64,000 nt of DNA from an uncultured Phocaeicola sp. (GTDB taxonomy: Bacteria; Bacteroidota; Bacteroidia; Bacteroidales; Bacteroidaceae). Under the pieces are notes generated by a model that was given only the letters and a program-made list of their open reading frames with translations, was not told the DNA's origin and did no database searches. The translations under genes were made by a program, and so were the position numbers. Of this stretch, positions 34,830-43,506 are shown piece after piece. Location: the NCBI GenBank assembly GCA_947626525.1, contig CANQSM010000003.1, forward strand, positions 1 to 64,000, in the 5' to 3' direction. Position 1 is the first letter of the stretch, and each line of letters opens with the position of its first letter.

Positions 34830-36760
34830 AAGGTTTCCTCCTTTTCATCGTTGGCGGCATCTTCTTCTATCACCAGATTGTCGATGATGAAGCCTTGCCG
34901 TTCCATCGTGTTTTTCCCCATATAGAACTCGAGCAGCTCTTTTACGGCATCTGTTTTACGCAGGGTAACTTGTTCCAGGCGCATGTCTTTGCCGATGAAA
35001 TGCTTGAACTCATCCGGGGATATTTCTCCCAGACCTTTGAATCGGGTAATCTCGGGGTCGGGGCTTAGTTTTTCGATGGCGGCCACACGTTCCTCATCCG
35101 TGTAGCAATAAATCGTTTCATAATCATTCTTGCTGCCTTTTTCGCCTTTTGTTCCTTTCATTTTCTTCTTCCGGTTGCGTACTCGGAACAAAGGGGTTTG
35201 CAGGATATATACGTGTCCTTTCTTGATAAGGTCAGGAAAAAACTGAAGGAAAAAGGTAATCATCAGCAGACGGATGTGCATGCCGTCCACATCCGCGTCT
35301 GTCGCTACGATTACTTTATTGTAACGCAGGCCGTCCAGTCCGTCTTCAATGTTGAGAGCCGCCTGCAACAGGTTGAATTCCTCATTCTCGTAAACTACTT
35401 TTTTGGTCAGCCCGTAAGAATTGAGAGGCTTTCCACGCAGACTGAATACGGCTTGTGTGTTCACGTCCCTGCTTTTGGTGATGGAACCGCTGGCGGAGTC
35501 TCCCTCGGTAATGAAAATACTGCTTGCTTCCAGATTCTCCCCTTTCGTGTCGTTGAGATGGATGCGGCAGTCGCGCAGCTTACGGTTGTGCAGGTTTGCT
35601 TTTTTTGCCCGTTCGCGAGCCAGTTTGGTCACGCCTGCGATGGCTTTGCGCTCTTTCTCCGACTCCTGGATTTTTTGCAACATGACTTCGGCGATGTCCG
35701 TATTCTTATGCAGGTAATTGTCGACCTCGGTTTTGATGAAATCACCCACGAACTTATTCAGGTTCGGACCATTAGGTGCCATTTTGGTAGAACCCAACTT
35801 TACTTTAGTCTGGCTTTCGAACACCGGTTCCTCCACGTTGATGGCTATAGCCGCCACCATACCGTTACGGATGTCGGCATAGTCGAGATTTTTATTGAAA
35901 AATTCCTTGATAGTGCGTGCTATATGCTCTTTGAAGGCACTCTGGTGCGTACCGCCTTGTGTGGTATGCTGGCCGTTGACAAACGAATGATACTCTTCGC
36001 CATACTGTCCGGTATGCGTGAAAGCGATTTCAATGTCCTCGCCTTTCAGATGAATGATGGGATAGATGCTGGTTGCCGTCATCGTATCGTTGAGCATGTC
36101 TACCAAACCGTTGCGTGAGAGAATGCGTTGTCCGTTATAGATGATGGACAATCCTGTGTTCAGGTAGGTATAGTTGCGCAACATGGTTTCGATGAACTCG
36201 TTATGGAAACTGTAGTTCTCGAAAAGTACGGAATCCGGTTCGAAGGAGATATACGTTCCGTTCTCTTCGTCCGTGTTCCGGGTTTCATCCTTTAACAGCA
36301 CTCCTTTCTCGAAAATGGCTTCACGCACTTTGCCCTCCCGATAACTGCGTACCTCGAAATGGGAGCTCAACGCATTGACGGCTTTTACACCCACACCGTT
36401 CAGTCCCACGCTTTTCTTGAAAGCCTTACTGTCGTACTTCCCACCTGTATTCAGTACGCTGACAGCCTCTATCAGTTTGCCCTGCGGAATGCCTCGTCCA
36501 TAGTCCCGCACATTGATACGCAGGTTTTCCTCCACGTTGATTTCAATTTTCTTACCGGCCTGCATCTTGAATTCATCAATGCTGTTGTCGATGACTTCTT
36601 TCAAAAGCACGTAGATACCATCTTCGGCGTAACTTCCGTCTCCCAGTTTTCCTATATACATTCCCGGGCGGGTACGCACATGTTCCATATCGCTCAGATG
36701 GCGGATATTCTCGTCGGTATAGCTTACCGCAGGTTCTATGGGCAGTTCGTTCTCTTCCAT
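34826..36760 (-). CDS. parE: DNA topoisomerase IV subunit B (ParE)
   Basis: ATPase subunit of the type IIA topoisomerase that decatenates daughter chromosomes. The 644 residues open with [38 protein letters not shown], the ParE rather than GyrB form in this order. The GHKL site includes DYGRGIP and [14 protein letters not shown]; the transducer and TOPRIM regions follow ([42 protein letters not shown]). The partner parC is not in the window. It is second in the minus-strand series, 25 bp after the acyltransferase-like gene. Confidence 0.95.
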   Translation of the reverse strand: MEENELPIEPAVSYTDENIRHLSDMEHVRTRPGMYIGKLGDGSYAEDGIYVLLKEVIDNSIDEFKMQAGKKIEINVEENLRINVRDYGRGIPQGKLIEAVSVLNTGGKYDSKAFKKSVGLNGVGVKAVNALSSHFEVRSYREGKVREAIFEKGVLLKDETRNTDEENGTYISFEPDSVLFENYSFHNEFIETMLRNYTYLNTGLSIIYNGQRILSRNGLVDMLNDTMTATSIYPIIHLKGEDIEIAFTHTGQYGEEYHSFVNGQHTTQGGTHQSAFKEHIARTIKEFFNKNLDYADIRNGMVAAIAINVEEPVFESQTKVKLGSTKMAPNGPNLNKFVGDFIKTEVDNYLHKNTDIAEVMLQKIQESEKERKAIAGVTKLARERAKKANLHNRKLRDCRIHLNDTKGENLEASSIFITEGDSASGSITKSRDVNTQAVFSLRGKPLNSYGLTKKVVYENEEFNLLQAALNIEDGLDGLRYNKVIVATDADVDGMHIRLLMITFFLQFFPDLIKKGHVYILQTPLFRVRNRKKKMKGTKGEKGSKNDYETIYCYTDEERVAAIEKLSPDPEITRFKGLGEISPDEFKHFIGKDMRLEQVTLRKTDAVKELLEFYMGKNTMERQGFIIDNLVIEEDAANDEKEETL

Positions 36761-36785
36761 GGTTTTATGAGTTTAAGGCTTTTCT

Positions 36786-37925
36786 TTATTTCGTTATTGT
36801 TTTTCTGTATGCCCTACGGCGTTTGTGCTGGGTGGTTTCAAAATATTCCCATTGTGCCTGAACCTTGTTATTGCTTTCCAGTTCGGGATTGCTTTCGGCA
36901 AATTTGAATCCGATTTGATTATAGACAGGAATCAAATCGGCGAACAGCATGGCGTTTATTCCTTTGCTTTGGTATTCGGGTTTCACGCCAACTAACAACA
37001 GGTCGAGCGTTTCCGGCTTCTTTAGGAAAAGTGCCTTGGCCAGATGATACCATCCGAAGGGCAACATTTTTCCTTTTGCTTTTTGTAGGGCCACCGAGAG
37101 GGAAGGCATGGAGATTCCTACGGCTATCAGCTCATCGTGTTCATCTTCGATGAGCGTTACCATCCGTAAATCCAAGATAGGAAGATACATTTTAACGTAT
37201 TGCCTGATTTGTGCTTCCGTCATTCGGGAATAGCCGTAAAGTGGAGCATAACATTCGTTTATCAGTGCGAAAATCCGTTGTCCGTATCCTTTCTCGTTGA
37301 TTTCCTTCATTCCTTTCAGCTTCTTTACATGCAGGTTATATTTGCGGCTTATCAGGTCAGCGATACGTTGCATTTTGTCCGGTACGGCAGCCGGCACTTT
37401 GATTTTGAATTCTATCCAGTCCGCATCTTTCTCGAATCCCAGTTTCTCCATGTGCGAAGGATAGTACGGATGGTTGTAAATGGTAGCCATGGTACTAAGC
37501 TGGTCGAATCCCGCTATCAGCATACCTTCCGCATCCATATCCGTGAAACCAAGCGGTCCCTGTATGGTATGCATGCCCTTTGCTTTTCCCCACTCTTCCA
37601 CAGCCTGAATCAGAGCCTTGGAAACTTCCAGGTCGTCAATGAAATCAATCCATCCAAAACGAACTTCCTTTTTGTTCCACGTTTCGTTGGCCCGGTGATT
37701 GATGATGGCGGCTATGCGCCCTACCAGCTGTTTCTGCTTGTATGCAAGGAAAAATTCCGCTTCGCAGAATTCAAAAGCCGCGTTCTTTTTGGGATTGAAT
37801 GTATTCAGCATATCGTCGTATAAGTCTGGCACTGAATACGGATTCTTCTTGTATAAAAGATAGTTGAAGCGTATGAACTTCTTTAGTTCTTGTTTTGTCG
37901 AAACTCGTTTTATGGTTATGGTCAT
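36786..37925 (-). CDS. Conserved protein with GNAT (N-acyltransferase)-like fold
   Basis: The 379 residues from ATG 37925 (MTITIKRVSTKQELKKFIRF) are annotated in relatives as GNAT-like. An early AEFFLAYKQKQLVGRIAAIINHRANE resembles the acetyl-CoA-binding beta-strand pair. MHTIQGPLGFTDMDAEGMLIAGFD and the C-terminal LDLLLVGVKPEYQSKGINAMLFADLIPVYNQIGFKFAESNPELESN, with a Q.SKGI loop, look like the GNAT pyrophosphate-binding motif. The substrate is unknown. The track's start at 37982 lies upstream of the promoter at 37954-37961 and is rejected. It leads the series running into parE, coaD, the S41 protease and ybeY. Confidence 0.8.
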   Translation of the reverse strand: MTITIKRVSTKQELKKFIRFNYLLYKKNPYSVPDLYDDMLNTFNPKKNAAFEFCEAEFFLAYKQKQLVGRIAAIINHRANETWNKKEVRFGWIDFIDDLEVSKALIQAVEEWGKAKGMHTIQGPLGFTDMDAEGMLIAGFDQLSTMATIYNHPYYPSHMEKLGFEKDADWIEFKIKVPAAVPDKMQRIADLISRKYNLHVKKLKGMKEINEKGYGQRIFALINECYAPLYGYSRMTEAQIRQYVKMYLPILDLRMVTLIEDEHDELIAVGISMPSLSVALQKAKGKMLPFGWYHLAKALFLKKPETLDLLLVGVKPEYQSKGINAMLFADLIPVYNQIGFKFAESNPELESNNKVQAQWEYFETTQHKRRRAYRKTITK

Positions 37926-37953
37926 CGGATATGATTCGTTACAAATGAATGTG

Positions 37954-37961
37954 CAAAGATA
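37954..37961 (-). promoter_or_regulatory. -7 box of the GNAT-like/parE operon (TATCTTTG)
   Basis: The minus strand reads TATCTTTGCA, 28 bp upstream of ATG 37925. It fixes the start of the first gene. Confidence 0.75.
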
Positions 37962-38110
37962 ATCATTCTTCTTCGTTTGCAAGTGGATATGGAGGTTAAA
38001 AAGTGGTTCCGGTCTTGGTCATGCCGATAAAAGCGGAATGCCGGCGGCTCGATTCCCGATGGGGAAGCGGCGGCCTGTATCATTGCCCTTCCTGCATTGG
38101 GCAAAGATGG

Positions 38111-39073
38111 TCAGTTGGCAAGACTGTTCAGGAATTCTATGGAATATTTTGCCGCTTTGGTAAAAGCGATGTTTTGCCCGGGCACGGTGATAAACAGGTG
38201 TACTGCCGACGGAAACTCTATCCGTTCCGCGTTTATGCCCAGTGATGTGAGCCGTTCGATGAATTCTTTTCCCTGACAAGCCAGGATGTCACGTCCCGCT
38301 GCAATAAGCAGAGTACGTGGCAACTGTCTCAGTACTTCATCTGTGGCGAGCAGGGGAGATATTTCCGGATTCCGTGCCGAACCCGTCGGGATATAACTGT
38401 GGTTGAAGCTTTCCATCAAGTCACCGTCAAGTCCGAATCCTTTTCCGTATTGCTGCCACGAGAGAGAATGATCGTTCCATGCTTTTACTACCGGATAAAA
38501 CAGTAGCATTCCTGATACATCCCCTTTCTTCAGTCTCAGAGCCGAAGAGATGGCCAGGTTGCCGCCGGAACTGTCACCACCTACGGCAATCCGTTTAACT
38601 GAGCAGCCCCATTTTTCCGCATGTTCTATGGCAAATCTTATCGCCTTTTCGCAGTCGTCAAGTGGACTGGGGTAAGGATGTTCGGGAGCCAGACGGTAGT
38701 CAACCGCCAGTACGCTTATGCCTCCTGAGGAGCAGACTTCGCCGCAAAATCGTGCGCAACTGTTCAGGCCGCCAATGGTCCATCCTCCGCCATGCAGGTA
38801 GACTAACAGTGGTTTGTTATGGCTGGGGTTCCCGGTATGGGTATAGAGCCGCATGTTTTCGGCCGGCACGGTCACCTTGATGTCTTGGGGATAGGAAGGC
38901 TTGCCGTTTCGTGCGTTTCGTACGGCTTCCAGTTCTTGTGTGTTACCGGATATGGCGGCAAGGATAGCGTCCCGTTGCCGGGGCTGTAAATCGGGGCTCA
39001 TTTGTGTGATGAAAGAGTCCGCCTCTTTTTTCATGATTGAATCGTTGGCTTCGTCCATGGGAAGTGTTCTCAT
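38111..39073 (-). CDS. Alpha/beta hydrolase of the hormone-sensitive lipase (GDXG) family
   Basis: Esterase-type hydrolase of 320 residues with no signal peptide. The oxyanion motif HGGGW is at residues 94-98. The nucleophile elbow GDSSGGN places Ser168 at the centre, and the Asp and His of the triad are likely in AAGRDILACQGKEF and FPSAVHLFIT. The family cleaves short acyl esters; the substrate is unknown. It starts 13 bp after the exchanger gene on the same strand, so the two are probably co-transcribed. Confidence 0.92.
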   Translation of the reverse strand: MRTLPMDEANDSIMKKEADSFITQMSPDLQPRQRDAILAAISGNTQELEAVRNARNGKPSYPQDIKVTVPAENMRLYTHTGNPSHNKPLLVYLHGGGWTIGGLNSCARFCGEVCSSGGISVLAVDYRLAPEHPYPSPLDDCEKAIRFAIEHAEKWGCSVKRIAVGGDSSGGNLAISSALRLKKGDVSGMLLFYPVVKAWNDHSLSWQQYGKGFGLDGDLMESFNHSYIPTGSARNPEISPLLATDEVLRQLPRTLLIAAGRDILACQGKEFIERLTSLGINAERIEFPSAVHLFITVPGQNIAFTKAAKYSIEFLNSLAN

Positions 39074-39086
39074 GAGGTATGGAAGA

Positions 39087-40046
39087 TCACGGCCATAGCA
39101 TATAAAGGTAGAATAGGTATACGACTACCAGCAGGCTGCCTTCCAGCCGGTTGATGGTTTGTTTCTTATAGAAGAAGCCAAAAATCCACAGTAACGCCGA
39201 TGCGCCGATTAGAGTATATAAGTCGAAGTTCGTGATTCCCTGTATCTTCATCGGACGGATGCTTGCACTGGTCCCCAATACAAAGAACACGTTGAAAAGG
39301 TTGCTGCCGATTGCGTTGCCGATGGCTATCCCTTGGTTATTTTTCAGGGCTGCGGTAATGGATGTGGCCAGCTCTGGCAAGGAGGTTCCTCCCGCTACCA
39401 GGGTGAGTCCGATAACCGATTCGCTTACCCCCCAGGCGCGTGCCATACCTGATGCTCCCTCTACGAAGAATTTTCCCCCTGCTATCAAACCGGCCAGTCC
39501 AAGCAGGATAAACAGAGATGCCTTCCATAAGGGCAATATCTTGATGGGTGTTTCTTCTGCCCGCGCTTCAGGATGATGCGCGATAGCAAACGTATAGCTC
39601 AGGAAAATAAGAAAAAAACACAGCAATAGCAACCCGTCTGACCTGCTGATGCCATTGGACGCGGATTCGCTTCCTAACAGCTGATCGTTGGCACAGATGA
39701 AAAGGATGAGGGAAGCCAATAACGTAAAGGGAATCTCCTTGTTTAAAGTTCCTTTTCCTATAAAGATCGGGGATATGATAGCGGTACACCCTACGATAGC
39801 GAGTGTGTTGAAAAGATTGCTTCCCACCACGTTGCCGATGGACAGGTCGGAACTTCCTTGAAGGGCGGACAATAAACTGATGATGAACTCCGGCATGGAG
39901 GTTCCGAAAGCGACGATGGTGAGGCCGATAACCAAATTCGAAAGATGAAAGCGCTTGGCTGTGGAAGCGGCGCCGTCGGTCAATGCGTTGGCGCCCCATA
40001 AGATGGCGGCCAGCCCGCCGATAAGATATAGCGTATGGATAATCAT
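39087..40046 (-). CDS. Calcium/sodium antiporter (YrbG/CaCA family)
   Basis: Inner-membrane exchanger of 319 residues with about ten helices and the two inverted alpha repeats that form the ion site: VIGLTIVAFGTSMPEFIISLLSALQGSSDLSIGNVVGSNLFN and VIGLTLVAGGTSLPELATSITAALKNNQGIAIGNAIGSNLFN. The GTS.PE motif occurs in both. The track's Met at 40106 lies upstream of the -7 box at 40074-40081, so ATG 40046 (MIIHTLYLIGG) is the start. It heads a two-gene transcript with the alpha/beta hydrolase. Confidence 0.95.
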   Translation of the reverse strand: MIIHTLYLIGGLAAILWGANALTDGAASTAKRFHLSNLVIGLTIVAFGTSMPEFIISLLSALQGSSDLSIGNVVGSNLFNTLAIVGCTAIISPIFIGKGTLNKEIPFTLLASLILFICANDQLLGSESASNGISRSDGLLLLCFFLIFLSYTFAIAHHPEARAEETPIKILPLWKASLFILLGLAGLIAGGKFFVEGASGMARAWGVSESVIGLTLVAGGTSLPELATSITAALKNNQGIAIGNAIGSNLFNVFFVLGTSASIRPMKIQGITNFDLYTLIGASALLWIFGFFYKKQTINRLEGSLLVVVYLFYLYMLWP

Positions 40047-40073
40047 GACTTGATGGTTTTGTTTATTGGCAGG

Positions 40074-40081
40074 CAAAGTTA
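40074..40081 (-). promoter_or_regulatory. -7 box of the antiporter gene (TAACTTTG)
   Basis: The minus strand reads TAACTTTGCC, 27 bp upstream of the ATG at 40046. Confidence 0.7.
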
Positions 40082-40195
40082 GACATAAATCCCGGAATTT
40101 CTTCACCGGCAGAATAAAGAATTCGTTTTTTCTTCAAAGTAAGCCGTCTTACGGTAATTCGCCGGTATATAATTTGCGAATATCTTTTAGGATTG

Positions 40196-40233
40196 AATGA
40201 AAAAGACCGTCCCGGTAAGTGGTGGAACGGTCT
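40196..40233 (-). terminator. Intrinsic terminator after the MFS sugar porter (end of the pectin PUL)
   Basis: On the minus strand, AGACCGTTCC pairs with GGGACGGTCT (one mismatch) and is followed by TTTTTCATTC. It lies about 30 bp after the stop of the MFS gene at 40265. Confidence 0.85.
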
Positions 40234-40264
40234 GTTCTGGCTGTGCAGGATGGGTGTTGTGCGC

Positions 40265-41752
40265 TTATGCGTTCCTTTTCCTGTTCTTCCAGAGTTTGGT
40301 CATGTCCTCCAGTGTCTTGCCCTTTGTCTCCGGTACCAGCTTCCATACAAACAGGGCCGCCGCGATACAGATAAAACCATAAAGGGCATAAGCGAACATG
40401 TGCCCGAACTTCTCGCCCATGTCACCCACGCTCATGTTGAACATCGGGACGAACGTGGATGAAACGATGAAGTTGAATATCCATTGGAATGCCACGGCAA
40501 TGGCTACGGCCGCTCCGCGGATGGTGTTCGGGAATATCTCAGCGATCAATACCCAGCAGATGGGGCCCCAGCTGAACATGAATGAGGCGCTGTATACCAT
40601 GATGCTGATGACGGACAGCATGGGTGGAAGCCCCGTCACGACGTTGCAGAGCGCCACGCCGAAAGCTCCTGCGGCCATGCCTATGGAGCCGGAGACAAGC
40701 AACGGCTTGCGCCCCCACTTTTCCACCGTGAAGACTGCCAACAGTGTGAAAAGAATGTTGATGATGCCCATGATGACGGTTTGTACCATCGGGTTGCCCA
40801 TACCCATGGATTCAAATATGCGCGGGGCGAAGTAGAGCACCGCATTGATGCCTACGGCTTGCTGGAACACACTCAGCATGATGCCGATAAAGATAACCAT
40901 CCAGCCGTAAGTGAAAAGGCGTTCGGTCTTTTCTGTGGCTGTGGCCTTGATGTCGGCCAAGATATGCCTTGCTTTTGCGAGTCCGTTGATGCGGCTCAAT
41001 ACAAAAAGGGCGCGGTCGTCATTTCCGCTCATGACCAAATAGCGGGGCGTTTCGGGTACAAGCAATACCAATAGGGCAAACAGGCCTGCCGGTACGGCCT
41101 CGCTTACAAACATCAGCCTCCAGCCGGTTTCTATTGTCCATGCGGCGGCTTCGGGATTCAGTATCTGATTCATGCCTTCCACCGCTTTGACAACAGGATT
41201 GGCGTGGTCGCCCAAAATGAGGAAATTGACGAAATAGACCACCAACTGGCCGAAGATGATGGCAAACTGGTTCCATGACACCAACGTCCCGCGGATGTTG
41301 CTCGGCGCAATCTCGGCAATGTACATGGGGCAGATGGCGGACGCCAGTCCTACTCCCACACCGCCCAATACGCGGTAGAGGTTGAAAGCGACCAGCAATG
41401 AGTAGGAGGGATGTCCCGACTCGAAAAAGAGGAACTCGGGGTAATAGGAGCCTAAGGCCGATAGGAAAAAGAGAATGCCGGCCACAAAAAGTGACTTCTT
41501 GCGCCCCAAGTTGGATGCCAGGAATCCTGAAAGCGCGCTGCCCAGAATGCAGCCTATCAGCGCGCTGGAGGAGGTGATGCCGTGAAGGGTGTCGGTATAA
41601 GCAAAGTCGGAGGCTCCCATGAAGAATGCCTGAAGACCTTTCTCCGCGCCCGAAATCACCGCGGTGTCATAACCGAAAAGTAGTCCGCCGATGACAGCCA
41701 CCAGCACGATGGAAAAAAGATACGTTTTACTGCCTTGTTCTGTGTAATTCAT
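40265..41752 (-). CDS. Sugar-porter MFS transporter (XylE/GLUT-like)
   Basis: Twelve-helix inner-membrane sugar symporter of 495 residues. The family motifs are present: GLLFGYDTAVISGAEKGLQ in helix 1, LGRKKSLFVAG after helix 2, RVLGGVGVGLASAICPMYIAEIAPSNIRG, PETPRYLV after helix 6, QQAVGINAVLYFAPRIF in helix 7 and VPETKGKTLEDM at the end. The closest resemblance is to D-xylose/H+ symporters, but the sugar is not settled. It lies 40 bp downstream of the pectate lyase, so here it probably imports a monosaccharide released from pectic glycan. A terminator follows. Confidence 0.92.
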   Translation of the reverse strand: MNYTEQGSKTYLFSIVLVAVIGGLLFGYDTAVISGAEKGLQAFFMGASDFAYTDTLHGITSSSALIGCILGSALSGFLASNLGRKKSLFVAGILFFLSALGSYYPEFLFFESGHPSYSLLVAFNLYRVLGGVGVGLASAICPMYIAEIAPSNIRGTLVSWNQFAIIFGQLVVYFVNFLILGDHANPVVKAVEGMNQILNPEAAAWTIETGWRLMFVSEAVPAGLFALLVLLVPETPRYLVMSGNDDRALFVLSRINGLAKARHILADIKATATEKTERLFTYGWMVIFIGIMLSVFQQAVGINAVLYFAPRIFESMGMGNPMVQTVIMGIINILFTLLAVFTVEKWGRKPLLVSGSIGMAAGAFGVALCNVVTGLPPMLSVISIMVYSASFMFSWGPICWVLIAEIFPNTIRGAAVAIAVAFQWIFNFIVSSTFVPMFNMSVGDMGEKFGHMFAYALYGFICIAAALFVWKLVPETKGKTLEDMTKLWKNRKRNA

Positions 41753-41792
41753 ACGATTTGTTAATGGGTTAAATGGTTTGTAAATGAAATGC

Positions 41793-43316
41793 TTATTCTA
41801 TTCCTTTCCGGGTGATGTCTTCCACGAGGCTGTTCAGATAGACTTCCAGATAAGTATATCCGGTTTCCGGGCCGGCTGTGTGGTTGCCGTCGGCTGCGTC
41901 ATGGGGATTCAGCCCCTGCGCCGTTTCCCAGAGGTCGGGCATGCCATCGCCGTCGGAATCCTTGAGCGACTCCGGGGAGACGTTCCCGGAGCGGAGCGCC
42001 GGCCACGGGGCGGTGCCTGTGCGGTCGGCTCCTTGGGGCAGGATGTCGTAGGGAGTGTCAATCAGTCCCGGGTGTCGCGGGGCGTCCGGTGTCACGCTGC
42101 CTATGCAGGAGGCCGTCCCCTCCAGCGTCTCCCGGGCGATGCGGAGGTCTATCTCGTCGCGTGTTTTGGAACATCCGGCGTAGGCTGTCACCAGCCGATA
42201 AGCTTCCCCGGCGCTGTGGGTGGTCACCACATCGGTCTCCAGCGGTTGTTCCAGACGTATCTCCTTCTTCACTTGCGGGGTGAAAGTCCCGTCGCACGAG
42301 GCGTTGTCAATCTGTGCGTAGATGCCTTTCGTCCAGTTGTCCCGGGTCACTTCCGGATACCCTTCCACTACGTTGCCGTCTACATAAAAGCGTCCCCACA
42401 CGTGTTCCATGGGTTTCCAGCGGTTCGGTTGTCCGTTGCGCCCGGTACAGTAAGCCGTGGTGCGTATGCCTAAGGCGGCGATACGGTAGCTGATGTTCCC
42501 CGTCTGGGGTGTGGCCGGCCCCGGTTTGTAATAGTTGTTCACGATGTTCACCTTCATGCCTTCTCCGCCATAGCAGCCGTTGCTGGCCCAGTTGTAGATG
42601 ACATTGTTCCGCATGTCCACATATTCCCTGTCCTGTGTGTACACCCGCGGGCCGAGGCGTGGGGTGCGGCTTTCGTGATGAGCCAGCAGGTTGTGGTGAT
42701 AAGAAGCGTGGTCGCCCCCGAAGATGGCTCCGTATCCGTGGCTTCCCTTTCCGTGTCCGGCCGTACGCAGGCTTTCGCTGATCAGGCACCATTGTACGGT
42801 GGTGTTTTCGTTGCCGTAGAGGGTGCACGTCTCGTCCACCGACCAGCTGATGGAGCAGTGGTCGATGATGATGTTCCGGTGGTCCGAGCCTCCCAGTCCG
42901 TCGGGTTCGCCTCCGTGGCGGTTTCCCACCCGGAAACGCAGATACCGGACAATCAGGTTGTCGGCGTTCAGTGTCACCGGATAGTCGGCGATGCAGATAC
43001 CCTGTCCCGGTGCCGTCTGTCCGGCTAATGTCAGGTCGCCGTTGGTTACACGCAACGGTTTCTTCAGGAAGATGGTGCCCGCCACGTCGAATACGACCGT
43101 GCGCGGCCCTTCCTGCATGACGGCATGGCGCAGCGTCCCCGGTTGCGTGCCGTCTTCAAGTGTGGTGACATGGTATACTTTTCCGTTTCGTCCTCCGGTG
43201 GCGTACCGTCCGAAACCTTCCGCTCCGGGAAAAGCGACAGTCTTCGGAGGCTGGGCCATTGCCGGGCAAGTGACTCCTCCTATAAGCAGAAGGAGCAAGA
43301 TTTTTAGTGTCCGCAT
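41793..43316 (-). CDS. Polysaccharide lyase family 1 pectate lyase
   Basis: Secreted enzyme that cleaves polygalacturonate by beta-elimination. The 507 residues begin with a signal peptide (MRTLKILLLLLIGGVTCPAMA, cut before QPP). The right-handed beta-helix starts at VAFPGAEGFGRYATGGRNGKVYHVTTLEDGTQPGTLRHAV. The Ca2+-side IIIDHCSISWSVDETCT and the catalytic ESRTPRLGPRVYTQDREYVDMRNNVIYNW with the RxPR motif are intact. The C-terminus carries a Ca2+-loop-like DSDGDGMPDLWETAQGLNPHD segment. It has its own promoter at 43340-43347. The gene is visibly more G+C-rich than SusC and SusD upstream, which may hint at separate acquisition. Confidence 0.93.
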   Translation of the reverse strand: MRTLKILLLLLIGGVTCPAMAQPPKTVAFPGAEGFGRYATGGRNGKVYHVTTLEDGTQPGTLRHAVMQEGPRTVVFDVAGTIFLKKPLRVTNGDLTLAGQTAPGQGICIADYPVTLNADNLIVRYLRFRVGNRHGGEPDGLGGSDHRNIIIDHCSISWSVDETCTLYGNENTTVQWCLISESLRTAGHGKGSHGYGAIFGGDHASYHHNLLAHHESRTPRLGPRVYTQDREYVDMRNNVIYNWASNGCYGGEGMKVNIVNNYYKPGPATPQTGNISYRIAALGIRTTAYCTGRNGQPNRWKPMEHVWGRFYVDGNVVEGYPEVTRDNWTKGIYAQIDNASCDGTFTPQVKKEIRLEQPLETDVVTTHSAGEAYRLVTAYAGCSKTRDEIDLRIARETLEGTASCIGSVTPDAPRHPGLIDTPYDILPQGADRTGTAPWPALRSGNVSPESLKDSDGDGMPDLWETAQGLNPHDAADGNHTAGPETGYTYLEVYLNSLVEDITRKGIE

Positions 43317-43339
43317 AGTTGTATAGGTTTTTTCAAATG

Positions 43340-43347
43340 CAAAAATA
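43340..43347 (-). promoter_or_regulatory. -7 box of the pectate lyase gene (TATTTTTG)
   Basis: The minus strand reads TATTTTTGCA, 24 bp upstream of the pectate lyase ATG. The lyase and sugar porter can therefore be read separately from SusCD. Confidence 0.6.
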
Positions 43348-43399
43348 GCAATTCATTTGGGAAATCGCTTGCATGAATGGCATATTCTGTCATATAAAA

Positions 43400-43432
43400 T
43401 GAGTCTGCCTTGCCTCACAGCAAAACAGACTC
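43400..43432 (-). terminator. Possible terminator after the DUF5123-type lipoprotein
   Basis: On the minus strand, GAGTCTG pairs with CAGACTC across 18 nt and is followed by ATTTTATATG. A second short hairpin (GCCAATC/GATTGGC, 43476-43494) precedes it. It would split the PUL into a SusCD-lipoprotein unit and a lyase-porter unit. Confidence 0.4.
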
Positions 43433-43506
43433 TGACTTACTATTTAACACGAGTCTTTTTTAAGTCGTTCTTTTCGCCAATCTGTCCGATTGGCTTGTAT
43501 GGGGCT

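Noticed and set aside
41784-42473. 229-residue plus-strand ORF opposite the pectate lyase
   Set aside because: A shadow of the G+C-rich lyase gene; the lyase motifs on the minus strand are unambiguous.
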